Source: Candidatus Thorarchaeota archaeon (GTDB lineage: Archaea > Asgardarchaeota > Thorarchaeia > Thorarchaeales > Thorarchaeaceae). From it: a DNA stretch of 35,473 nt. Of the stretch, positions 26,398 through 33,573 are shown piece after piece. Numbering within the stretch: the first letter of the stretch is position 1; every line of letters begins with the position of its first letter. The notes beneath the pieces were generated by a model, which worked only from the letters and a program-made list of their open reading frames with translations, ran no database searches and was not told where the DNA came from. The translations under genes and the position numbers were made by a program. The stretch lies in NCBI GenBank assembly GCA_003345545.1, contig PRDH01000056.1, positions 1 through 35,473 on the forward strand, read 5' to 3'.

Positions 26398-26943
26398 TCA
26401 GGTGTCTATATCGATATCCCCCTTTTTAGCCAATTTGCTATACTCGACTATCTTTCCGCAGTTCTGACACTCTACTCGACCATCTCTAGTTATTCTCATG
26501 GCCCTTAGACGGTACTGTGCTGAGCACTTCGGACAGACAAAGATCTCATCGCCCCTCAGATGGCTGAATACGCTAAGGTCAATATCCACGAAGCCCTCAA
26601 GTATATCTCGAAGACGCCTGCCGGACCAGAGTGCCTCAGCAACTCCACCGACTACATTCAGATCATAGGCATGTATGATGAATTTGGCTGTTTCAAGGTC
26701 TCTCAAGTATTCCGTGAGGAGAGTAATCATAATCGAGCTGGAGGGATGAGTGAAAGCTTGGACTACAAAGAGAAGCTCGTTCTTATTGCCGAATTTGTCA
26801 AAGAGCAATTTCAGAGATGGTTCAGAAGACCCCTTCTTGGCATTCCATAGGTTTGGAAGTGTGCCCAAAATACCCAGAAGATTCTCCTCTTTAATCCCGA
26901 AAATCTCGATTGTCTCCATGGGCTGATTACCCTCATGCTGCAT
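26398..26943 (-). CDS. Zinc-ribbon protein, unknown
   Basis: 181 aa. Residues 1-130 form a helical domain with no motif I recognise (METIEIFGIKEENLLGILG and TLLTEYLRDLETAKFIIHAY). The C-terminus has a zinc ribbon that starts CPKC and ends CQNC, spaced C-x2-C-x18-C-x2-C, exactly as in both ribbons of the membrane protein at 15945-16802. It may bind nucleic acid or a partner protein. ATG 26943 has GGTGA 7 nt upstream; ATG 26919 is an alternative. Convergent with the propeller gene, with a weak 5-bp hairpin between them (26379-26391). Confidence 0.7.
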   Translation of the reverse strand: MQHEGNQPMETIEIFGIKEENLLGILGTLPNLWNAKKGSSEPSLKLLFDKFGNKNELLFVVQAFTHPSSSIMITLLTEYLRDLETAKFIIHAYDLNVVGGVAEALWSGRRLRDILEGFVDIDLSVFSHLRGDEIFVCPKCSAQYRLRAMRITRDGRVECQNCGKIVEYSKLAKKGDIDIDT

Positions 26944-27241
26944 TCACCCGAATGCATTTCTGTATAGCTCATCGGTACGGGAAACATGAAGAGAGAGGCT
27001 TCTCATGTTGAAGAGAGATTCAAGAGGTACGGGATATGCTTCCCCCTCTCAGAACCATGTTTCTTCAGAAACAGAATAACCAATCGATACTGTCTACGCC
27101 ATGTTGTTGCATATCGACAGCAGTCGTTGAGAATCCGTGGCGTTGACTGGTTCAGAAGACCTTTATCCGTGATTGAGTTGTGAGGAAGGACTGTTGCGCA
27201 CGGCGAAACTGGTAGTCCATGCCACTGATGGGGTCTTCAGA

Positions 27242-28081
27242 ATGTCGGAAGAACATGCAATGTCTCTTCATGAGGTCGAGCAGTTGTCGTGGTACGACCT
27301 CAATGCCTACATAGGGATTCCCTACTTCCATGAGGGCGGGCTTCGGGCCACGGACCGTCTTGCTGACCTATGTGGTATTGGATCTGAAACGAGGGTCCTC
27401 GTTGTCGGCTGCGGCACAGGATACAGCGCCTGCTACTTGGCGCGGACGAGGGGCTGTCAAATAGACGGTTTCGATATAGCAGAGAATATGGTGGACAGGG
27501 CGAAGGCGAGAGCGAATGCGGAAGGCGTCGCTGACAGAGTGTCCTTTCAAGTCGCGGATGCACACCGTACGCCATTTGAGGATGTTCAGTATGACGTTGT
27601 CCTCACAGAGGTCGTTTCCATGTTTCTTGATCGGGACCGGGCGTTTCGCGAGTGTGTAAGAGTGTTGCAACCGGGGGGATATCTAGGCATAGACGAACTG
27701 TACAAGGAAGACATCATCCCTGAGTCTTCTCGGGTGAAAATAGACGAGGCCGAAGGCATATACGCTGAGGCGACGGGTCTGCCGTTTGCTGCGCTCGCTT
27801 CTTCCGCTTGGCAGCAGGAGTTTCGGAGAGTGGGACTGATAGATATCCAGTCTGAGAGGGTGAACTATACGGAGAGTCTGCGCGAGCGAGCCCGGTCCGT
27901 TGGCGGATGGAGAAAGCTGCTGGGGATGATCGGGCGCGGCTTTCTTTTGATGGCCAGAAGCAGAGAGGTCAGGCGGAAGATGCTCATTGAGGCGCGATTC
28001 AAGCGTGTTATCATGAGGGACAAGTCCACCAGACAATACATCGGTGCGCTTCTGTGCGTGGGAAGGAAGATGGGCAAGTAG
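27242..28081 (+). CDS. Class I SAM-dependent methyltransferase
   Basis: About 279 aa. VLVVGCGTGYSACYLA is motif I for SAM binding. IDGFDIAENMV holds the acidic residue that grips the ribose, followed by FQVADAHRTPF and VLQPGGYLGIDE. This order is that of UbiE/Coq5-like small-molecule methyltransferases; the substrate is not apparent. The frame stays open back to a TTG at 27173. A TATA-like CTTTATCC near 27160 would start transcription near 27188, which favours ATG 27242. The two palindromes described next lie right after its stop. Confidence 0.87.
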   Translation: MSEEHAMSLHEVEQLSWYDLNAYIGIPYFHEGGLRATDRLADLCGIGSETRVLVVGCGTGYSACYLARTRGCQIDGFDIAENMVDRAKARANAEGVADRVSFQVADAHRTPFEDVQYDVVLTEVVSMFLDRDRAFRECVRVLQPGGYLGIDELYKEDIIPESSRVKIDEAEGIYAEATGLPFAALASSAWQQEFRRVGLIDIQSERVNYTESLRERARSVGGWRKLLGMIGRGFLLMARSREVRRKMLIEARFKRVIMRDKSTRQYIGALLCVGRKMGK

Positions 28082-28102
28082 CATGTGTACTAGTGACACA
28101 TG
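28082..28102. promoter_or_regulatory. 21-bp palindrome, site 1 upstream of ywbE
   Basis: Arms CATGTGT and ACACATG separated by 7 nt (ACTAGTG). It directly follows the methyltransferase stop. Same length and same outer arms (CATGTG...CACATG) as site 2, 75 bp downstream. Confidence 0.5.
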
Positions 28103-28156
28103 AACCACATGATAGCAAGCTTATCTACCTGGCTGGTTTTGATGAGCTGCAGATGG

Positions 28157-28177
28157 CATGTGCACCTAGTGCACATG
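28157..28177. promoter_or_regulatory. 21-bp palindrome, site 2 upstream of ywbE
   Basis: Perfect 9-bp arms CATGTGCAC and GTGCACATG around CTA. It ends where a TATA-like GTTTAAC (28176-28182) begins, about 30 bp upstream of the ywbE ATG. A dimeric regulator bound here would cover the promoter. Spacing from site 1 is 75 bp, close to seven helical turns, so both sites face the same side. Confidence 0.55.
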
Positions 28178-28211
28178 TTTAACAGCCGGCCATCGTCTTT
28201 CACGAGTCACA

Positions 28212-28448
28212 ATGAACACAGAAACCGACAATGCAGGAACGCATCGCGAGAACATCCGCCCTGGTCTTGTGGTCGATGTGATTCTCAAGAAGGACCAGAC
28301 CACAGGCAAGTTGACCCGAGGCGTTATCAGGGATATTCTCACGAACTCCTCTGTACATCCTCGGGGCATAAAGGTCCGCTTGAGCAACGGACAGGTCGGC
28401 CGAGTAAGGACAATTCCAAAGCAGTCGTCGGGGAGACCTGTAATGTGA
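28212..28448 (+). CDS. ywbE: YwbE family protein
   Basis: 78 aa. The sequence RENIRPGLVVDVILKKDQTT followed by GKLTRGVIRDILTNSSVHPR and GIKVRLSNGQVGRV is the YwbE (DUF2196) signature, found in bacteria and archaea and of unknown function. It looks like a small beta-barrel. It starts about 35 bp after palindrome site 2 and is followed 39 bp later by the Pelota-like gene, so the two are probably one transcript. Confidence 0.9.
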   Translation: MNTETDNAGTHRENIRPGLVVDVILKKDQTTGKLTRGVIRDILTNSSVHPRGIKVRLSNGQVGRVRTIPKQSSGRPVM

Positions 28449-28487
28449 GGTTCTCTCTGATTTCACAGGACAGGTCGTGAGAATACT

Positions 28488-29267
28488 ATGCCTGAACGAA
28501 GCAGGAATCGTGGGTCTGGGGGTTCACCGAGAGGATATGCTGTCGCTGCGCTTCTCGGATTGGATCGGCATCGCGCAGTCCTTTGGGTTGTGCACAGTCA
28601 ATCTGTCAAACAACACGGGTCTATCGACTTGCCCAAAGATCGTGACGGAGGTAGTGAAGGCGATCACTATAACTTCTTCAACACCATCATTGCCGCCCTA
28701 AAACCTGTGTTTTCGAGCGGCGTGGGCAGCCTCGTAGTTGCCAGTGTTGGAAACGGCGGCGCACTAGCCAATAGCTTTGTTGTTCATGTGCGGAAGCATC
28801 ACGCCTACCTCGTTCGTTCTATCCGAATGACGAGCATCGCTGCAGATGCAAGCACGACCAACGCAGTCAAGGCCCTAGTCAAGACGCAGGCGTTTCAGAC
28901 TGCCACCGCGAATGTTATCGAGCAGGAATCGGACAGCATAGTCCAATTGCTGGATGCGAGACTGTCTGATGACACTGGAGGATTCACTATTCTCTTCTCG
29001 CTCGAGGAGATTGGCCAGTGCTTCAGGAAATTGTCCAAGGCTGGTCAGGTTTCAGTCGGAGTCCCTGAGCACATACTCATGACTGACAGGTTCTGGGCGG
29101 CGCAGAAGAATAGTCCTCGTCTGCAGCGAATCACAGATCTCGCTCGCAACGCAGGGGTGAAGGTTCGCGTTTTTCGGGAGGATGAAAAGGCCGGCGGACG
29201 TGTTGCTCAGCTGGGGGGTCTTGTGTGCATAGTTGTACAGAGGGGTCAGAAGCCATCTCGAATCTGA
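28488..29267 (+). CDS. Two-domain Pelota/eRF1-like protein (release or rescue factor family)
   Basis: 259 aa. Residues 17-135 resemble eRF1/Pelota domain 2: GYAVAALLGLDRHRAVLWVV, then FFNTIIAALKPVF and LVVASVGNGGALANSF. Residues 136-255 resemble domain 3: ANVIEQESDSIVQ, GVPEHILMTDRFW, NAGVKVRVF and the final AQLGGLVCIVV. In eRF1 a GGQ loop follows the first strands of domain 2; here that place reads DRDGGSEGDH, so no GGQ is present, as in Pelota. The N-terminal stop-codon-reading or Sm-like domain is missing. Vms1/ANKZF1-like peptidyl-tRNA hydrolases are another possible relation. A role at stalled ribosomes is inference from the fold. Confidence 0.72.
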   Translation: MPERSRNRGSGGSPRGYAVAALLGLDRHRAVLWVVHSQSVKQHGSIDLPKDRDGGSEGDHYNFFNTIIAALKPVFSSGVGSLVVASVGNGGALANSFVVHVRKHHAYLVRSIRMTSIAADASTTNAVKALVKTQAFQTATANVIEQESDSIVQLLDARLSDDTGGFTILFSLEEIGQCFRKLSKAGQVSVGVPEHILMTDRFWAAQKNSPRLQRITDLARNAGVKVRVFREDEKAGGRVAQLGGLVCIVVQRGQKPSRI

Positions 29268-29328
29268 GTCACTGATAGGGGCAATGAGCCATAGACGATA
29301 TGGCTAGTCATTCCGGGAGATTGATCTT

Positions 29329-29976
29329 CTATCGTCTGAATCTGTTCAGAATCTCAAGCACCTCACTATCTGGAACATCATACCAGTGTTCATAGGCCTC
29401 TGCAACTGCAAAGCTCCACCCGCTCTCGATACGAGGACAGACAAGATGATTGACCAGTGGTCGGACTCTCTCGACTGATGTGTCATGTGCAGTTGGCACT
29501 GCAACAGTGATGCTGGCTGGACTCAGTGCCGTGAGGGACTGCACCGCAGCAATCATGGTGTAACCTGATGCCAGACCGTCATCTACGAGGATTGTGTCCT
29601 TTCCCGATGGGTCAGATGTACCTGCAAGACCAGAGAAGGCTCTCTGCCTCTCCGAAACTTGAACCCTAGTCTTGGCTATCACGTGTTCTATCGTCTTTTC
29701 ATCAAGACGCAAACTCCTGACAAGCTCATCGTTGAGTATCACATTACCAAAGGATGTCAGTGCACCAAAACCCGCCTCGGTATTATTGGGAATCTGCAGC
29801 TTTCGCACAATGATGACGTCAAGATCGGCCCTCAGTGATTGTGCAACAGCCTCGGCGACCACAACCCCACCATTTGGGACTGCGAGGATAAGACAGCTTG
29901 GCCCTGGTATGTTGATGCGTCTGAGTTCCTCAGCAAGGACCTGACCTGCATGATTTCTATCTCTATAGCTCCACAT
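29329..29976 (-). CDS. Phosphoribosyltransferase family protein, copy 2
   Basis: 215 aa, closely related along its whole length to copy 1 at 23671: same MWSYRDR start, same IPNGGV and IPNNTEAGFGALT blocks, same DDGLASGYTMIAA PRPP loop and same CPRIESGWSFAVAEAYE end. Differences are scattered, so both are likely functional. A second ATG one codon earlier (29979) is possible. It stands alone, convergent with the Pelota-like gene. Confidence 0.87.
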   Translation of the reverse strand: MWSYRDRNHAGQVLAEELRRINIPGPSCLILAVPNGGVVVAEAVAQSLRADLDVIIVRKLQIPNNTEAGFGALTSFGNVILNDELVRSLRLDEKTIEHVIAKTRVQVSERQRAFSGLAGTSDPSGKDTILVDDGLASGYTMIAAVQSLTALSPASITVAVPTAHDTSVERVRPLVNHLVCPRIESGWSFAVAEAYEHWYDVPDSEVLEILNRFRR

Positions 29977-30199
29977 CATTCATACAGTAGGAAGAAGTGG
30001 TTGATATCATCTTTGTTTTCAAATGAGAGACAATCGTATCAACACTCTGGGGTCCAATTCTACGTGACATAGACTGAGTGATTTAGCCAACACATCTTAA
30101 TAGGATGACCGTCATTCTGAGATTGACACCCATAAACGTACGCAAGATCAGATTTGTGTCCCTGGACACAGGTTCAACAGAATCTGGAGACTGTCAATC

Positions 30200-31480
30200 T
30201 TGGAACCCGCAGGTCTGCTTATCATTGTTGTCTTCGTTGTCGTGTACCTAGCGATAACGTCCGAAAGGGTCAACAGAACTGCGATGTCGCTGACAGGAAT
30301 GGCGATCGTAGCACTAATCCTGTGGATTCTGGGCACAAGTGATTTCAAAATCCTGACTGAGCACATCGAGTGGTCCACAATTCTGTTCGTCACAGGTCAG
30401 ATGATCATTGTCACTGTGTCTCGTGCATCAGGCATGTATCAGTACCTCGCCCTCACTCTCGCCCGCCCATCCGGCGGAAATCCACATCGTCTGTTCATCA
30501 CTTTTATCGTATTCGTATTCTTCATCTCGCTATTCTTCGACACTACCTCAACAATGCTCATCATTGGGCCTCTGACAATCGAGGTCTGCAGGGCATTGGC
30601 CTTGGATTTCAAGCCATTTCTTGTTTCTGAGGCGATAGTTGCGAACTATGCCTCCATACCGTCTGTCGTTGGGGACGTACCGAACCTTGTTATCTGGCAT
30701 GCTACACAAATCAACGCGGGTTCCATGTTCATTGCTCTGATACCTCTGTCCGTCATTTTCCTACTCATCTCTTTGCCTCTCATGCTGCGATACCTCCAAC
30801 GTACTCTCAAGGAACGTGACATGACGAAATGCGAGGAGTTTCTCGCACTTGACCCGAAGACTCTGATTCACTCTAGACTTGAGTTCTATATGTCCGTCGG
30901 AGCAATGATTGCCATAGTGTTGGCCTTCACAATCGGCAACGCAGTTGGTTTGGAGCCGAGCCTAGTCGTCATGACCATTGCTGCAGTCATGTTGATGATG
31001 ACACGGCGTGAGGTGGAACAAATCCTACGTCAGGTGGGATGGGGCACGATCTTCTTCATCATTGGACTGTTCGGCATTGTCGCTGCCCTTGATCTCACTG
31101 GAGTGCTCACCGACATGACCGTTTGGGCAGAAGCGACTGTAGGCAGTAACAAGGTCATAACCACCCTCTTCATGTTCTGGATACCTGGAGTGATCTCAGC
31201 TGTCATAGATAACGTACCGATTGCCGCCCTGCTGGCACCCCTTGCAGCTACTTTCACTCACATGAGCTCGGTTGTGGTCCTTGCACTGATCTCTGGCGTC
31301 AATATAGGCGCATTCATCCTCCCCATCGGTTCTCCTGCCAATATCATTGCTCTGGCACTATCAGAAACCGAAAAGGATCCTATTGGCATAATGGGCTTTG
31401 CAAAGGTCGCTACTCCGATGGCCATACTGATGATGCTTATTGGAACAGGGTACCTGCTTTTGCTTACGCTGTTCATCTGA
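30200..31480 (+). CDS. ArsB/NhaD-type (ion transporter superfamily) permease
   Basis: 426 aa with about 11-12 membrane helices. FFDTTSTMLIIGPLTIEV and ISAVIDNVPIAALLAPL are the two inverted-repeat hairpin motifs of ArsB, NhaD and DASS/SLC13 carriers, and GANIGAFILPIGSPANIIAL-like text (VNIGAFILPIGSPANIIALA) is the matching second-half motif. Substrates in the superfamily include arsenite, sodium/proton and dicarboxylates; none can be chosen from sequence. The TTG start is supported by GGAGA 9 nt upstream. Upstream of a VOC protein and a PadR regulator on the same strand. Confidence 0.87.
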   Translation: MEPAGLLIIVVFVVVYLAITSERVNRTAMSLTGMAIVALILWILGTSDFKILTEHIEWSTILFVTGQMIIVTVSRASGMYQYLALTLARPSGGNPHRLFITFIVFVFFISLFFDTTSTMLIIGPLTIEVCRALALDFKPFLVSEAIVANYASIPSVVGDVPNLVIWHATQINAGSMFIALIPLSVIFLLISLPLMLRYLQRTLKERDMTKCEEFLALDPKTLIHSRLEFYMSVGAMIAIVLAFTIGNAVGLEPSLVVMTIAAVMLMMTRREVEQILRQVGWGTIFFIIGLFGIVAALDLTGVLTDMTVWAEATVGSNKVITTLFMFWIPGVISAVIDNVPIAALLAPLAATFTHMSSVVVLALISGVNIGAFILPIGSPANIIALALSETEKDPIGIMGFAKVATPMAILMMLIGTGYLLLLTLFI

Positions 31481-31655
31481 GCCACTCGCGGTAATTCTGA
31501 GTGTACACGGATTCGAACCCAGCGACGAAGCGGACAATGATGGTTTCGATGGCTGCAGGGATTTCGAAAGTGAAGAGGGTCATAATGGTCTGCTCACCTC
31601 GACGAGAATTTCACTTAAGCTAAGGCATATCTATGAATCAATATTAACTATAGTT

Positions 31656-32063
31656 ATGATAAATCAAATCTTCGTAAACTTACCCGTGAGGAATCTCAAG
31701 AAGACGCGAGAGTTCTTCACGAAGCTTGGATTCATGTTTAATCCCAAATTCTCTGATGAGAATGCGGTGTGCATGATAATCAGTAATGATGCCTTCGCAA
31801 TGCTCCTGGTTGAGAAATTCTTCAAGACATTCACAAAGAAACAGATCTCGGACGCCAAGAAGAGCACAGAAGTAATGGTTGCTCTCTCTGTCGGTAGCAG
31901 AGGCGAGGTGGATGAGATGATGAGCAAGGTTGTCATGGCTGGTGGAAAGGAGGCAAGGGCTCCCGAGGACCTGGGGTACATGTATGGGCGTGCCTTTGAA
32001 GACCTTGATGGGCACATCTGGGAAGTGTTTCACATGGACGAGAGTCAGATGCCATCTCGCTGA
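31656..32063 (+). CDS. VOC (glyoxalase/bleomycin-resistance) family protein
   Basis: 135 aa. INQIFVNLPVRNLKKTREFF and FEDLDGHIWEVFHMD are the first and last strands of a VOC domain; this length means one domain of two beta-alpha-beta-beta-beta units, working as a dimer. The metal position at the start is Asn instead of the usual His, while Glu of HIWEVF is kept. The substrate is unknown. ATG 31656 is chosen because upstream sequence in frame has no family match. No SD; a weak TATA-like box may lie near 31611. Confidence 0.83.
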   Translation: MINQIFVNLPVRNLKKTREFFTKLGFMFNPKFSDENAVCMIISNDAFAMLLVEKFFKTFTKKQISDAKKSTEVMVALSVGSRGEVDEMMSKVVMAGGKEARAPEDLGYMYGRAFEDLDGHIWEVFHMDESQMPSR

Positions 32064-32127
32064 AGACATGGAACAATGCGTCGCTGGGTGTCCATGGTAT
32101 TGGTTGGGCGTCCACATCCCTTCGCAA

Positions 32128-32181
32128 AACTTATTAGTGCTCAATCACTAGTGATATCGCTAGTGATATCAATACTGATAT
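32128..32181. promoter_or_regulatory. TATA-like box and operator-like repeats of the PadR gene
   Basis: AACTTATTA (32128-32136) is TATA-like. It is followed by the palindrome TCACTAGTGA (32145-32154) and two exact CTAGTGATATC copies 12 bp apart (32148-32158 and 32160-32170), with a third degenerate TACTGATAT overlapping the start codon. These cover the expected transcription start near 32155. The arrangement suits autorepression by the PadR product. Confidence 0.6.
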
Positions 32182-32779
32182 GAAACAGCGAAATTGCGAA
32201 CACGGGGGTGAAAAACAAGATATGTGCGGACCAAGAGATATGTGCGGGCCAGGAATGCACCATCATTGGAGCAGAGGAACCTCATTTGTACCAAAGGGAT
32301 ACCTTAGGTCTCAGGTTCTGAAGTTGCTCAGCGAGAAGCCCATGTCGGGCGCTGAGATCATGAGTGTGATGGAAGACAAGACCAGTATGAGATGGCGACC
32401 AAGCCCCGGCTCTGTCTATCCTCTACTCTCATGGCTCTTAGACTCGGGTTACACACGGGAACTGTCTGACTCGGAGGCTGGTGTCCGCCGTTACGAGTTA
32501 ACGGAAGAGGGCAAGAAGTTCCTCGAAGAGGAGGAACTACGCAGGGATCAACACAAGGGCGCCCATTTCTTCGGACCACAGTTCGAAGACTGGGAAGGAC
32601 CAATGCCTGAAGAGGCACGTGAGCTGATCGATAGCTGGCGACAGATGAAACGAGCTGGCTTTGCGCTTCGCAGGAAGCTCAGGGATGACTACTCTGAGTC
32701 TCTGGCGACAGAAGCCAAGAAAATAGTGGATGACTTCGTGGAGAAGATCTCCCGCCTCTCTGAAACAGAGAGGGCATAG
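32180..32779 (+). CDS. PadR family transcriptional regulator with metal-binding-like N-terminus
   Basis: 199 aa. YLRSQVLKLLSEKPMSGAEI and the wing region PSPGSVYPLLSWLLDSGY are the PadR winged helix. A C-terminal helix (residues 140-195) gives dimerisation. The first 30 residues are unusual: Cys6, His8, Cys16, Cys22, His27, His28 and His29 with CGP repeats, which could bind metal or redox ligands. It probably represses its own promoter and perhaps the upstream VOC and permease genes. Overlaps its own operator-like repeats. Confidence 0.9.
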   Translation: MKQRNCEHGGEKQDMCGPRDMCGPGMHHHWSRGTSFVPKGYLRSQVLKLLSEKPMSGAEIMSVMEDKTSMRWRPSPGSVYPLLSWLLDSGYTRELSDSEAGVRRYELTEEGKKFLEEEELRRDQHKGAHFFGPQFEDWEGPMPEEARELIDSWRQMKRAGFALRRKLRDDYSESLATEAKKIVDDFVEKISRLSETERA

Positions 32780-32793
32780 TCATCATCGAGGGT

Positions 32794-32829
32794 GGAGTGA
32801 ATTAGAATCACTCCATCATACTCTTTTTC
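32794..32829 (+). terminator. Hairpin with T-tract after the PadR gene
   Basis: GGAGTGA and TCACTCC pair around a 7-nt loop, followed by CTCTTTTTC. It starts 14 bp after the stop codon. The T-tract is the strongest in the window's intergenic regions. Confidence 0.5.
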
Positions 32830-33061
32830 TTAAACTGCCAGGTTACCGGTTTTGTTAACAATGCATGATGTTTACAAGATTAGTTAGCAAGATGATATGC
32901 TTACCAATATGGCGTGAATCGCGACATCCAAGTAGCTCAATCAGAAACGAGTTGGATTCTGAAACAGAGTGAGAATGAGAGAGGGCGCTGGTGGTTCCTC
33001 AACGTACATGAAACGGCGTTGGTCGAAAGAGGTATCAATGACATGAATGCATACGAGATGC

Positions 33062-33541
33062 ATGTCAAGAGTCATCGTCATATACGATTCAGAAACTGGT
33101 AACACCGAGAAGATGGCCACTGCGGTCGCTGATGGTGCTCGAAAGGTCAAAGACATCGAAGTCATTGTGAAGAAGGTAGACCAAGTCACTCATGAAGACC
33201 TGTTGAGCTCGCATGGCATCATCATTGGGTCTCCAACGTACTATGGTCTGATGTCGGGGAAACTGAAGTCATTCATTGATACCACAGAAAAGATACATGG
33301 CAAGCTGAGAGGCAAAGTCGGGGGCGCATTCACGAGCTCAGGGGGAACAGCGTCAGGAGCGGAAACCACTCTGCTGTCAATCCTGCACGCAATGCTCGTG
33401 CACGGCATGATTGTGGTCGGACGGGATGACAACAAGCACTATGGTGCTGCCGCCACTGGGGCCCCGAAGGGAAAGGATGTTCAGATGTGTGCAGAGTTGG
33501 GAAAGAGGGTTGCTGAACTGACAAAGAAACTGTATAGCTGA
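33062..33541 (+). CDS. Flavodoxin domain protein
   Basis: 159 aa. VIVIYDSETGNTEKMA is the FMN phosphate loop, IIIGSPTYYGLMSGKLKSFID the first aromatic loop and GGTASGAETTLLSILHAML with the Tyr-containing loop the second, as in flavodoxin/WrbA-type proteins. It is a likely electron carrier or NAD(P)H:quinone reductase. ATG 33047 is five codons upstream; the shorter form starts at the usual MSRVIVIYDSE. The preceding 282-bp gap after PadR shows only its terminator and no further gene. Confidence 0.88.
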   Translation: MSRVIVIYDSETGNTEKMATAVADGARKVKDIEVIVKKVDQVTHEDLLSSHGIIIGSPTYYGLMSGKLKSFIDTTEKIHGKLRGKVGGAFTSSGGTASGAETTLLSILHAMLVHGMIVVGRDDNKHYGAAATGAPKGKDVQMCAELGKRVAELTKKLYS

Positions 33542-33573
33542 GGAAATCACGACACGGACACGTCCTCATAAGA

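Noticed and set aside
26819..27162. Repeated 14-mer TGGTTCAGAAGACC
   Set aside because: One copy lies inside the zinc-ribbon gene and the other in a gap; one or two such 14-bp matches are expected by chance in a window of this size.
31500..31525. Reverse-strand GGGTTCGAATCC, like the T-loop of a tRNA gene
   Set aside because: The flanking T-stem pairs fail after two base pairs, and no acceptor, D or anticodon arms are found at the right distances.
32914..33102. A 62-codon forward ORF before the flavodoxin
   Set aside because: It overlaps the flavodoxin start in another frame and has no family resemblance; its sequence looks non-coding.
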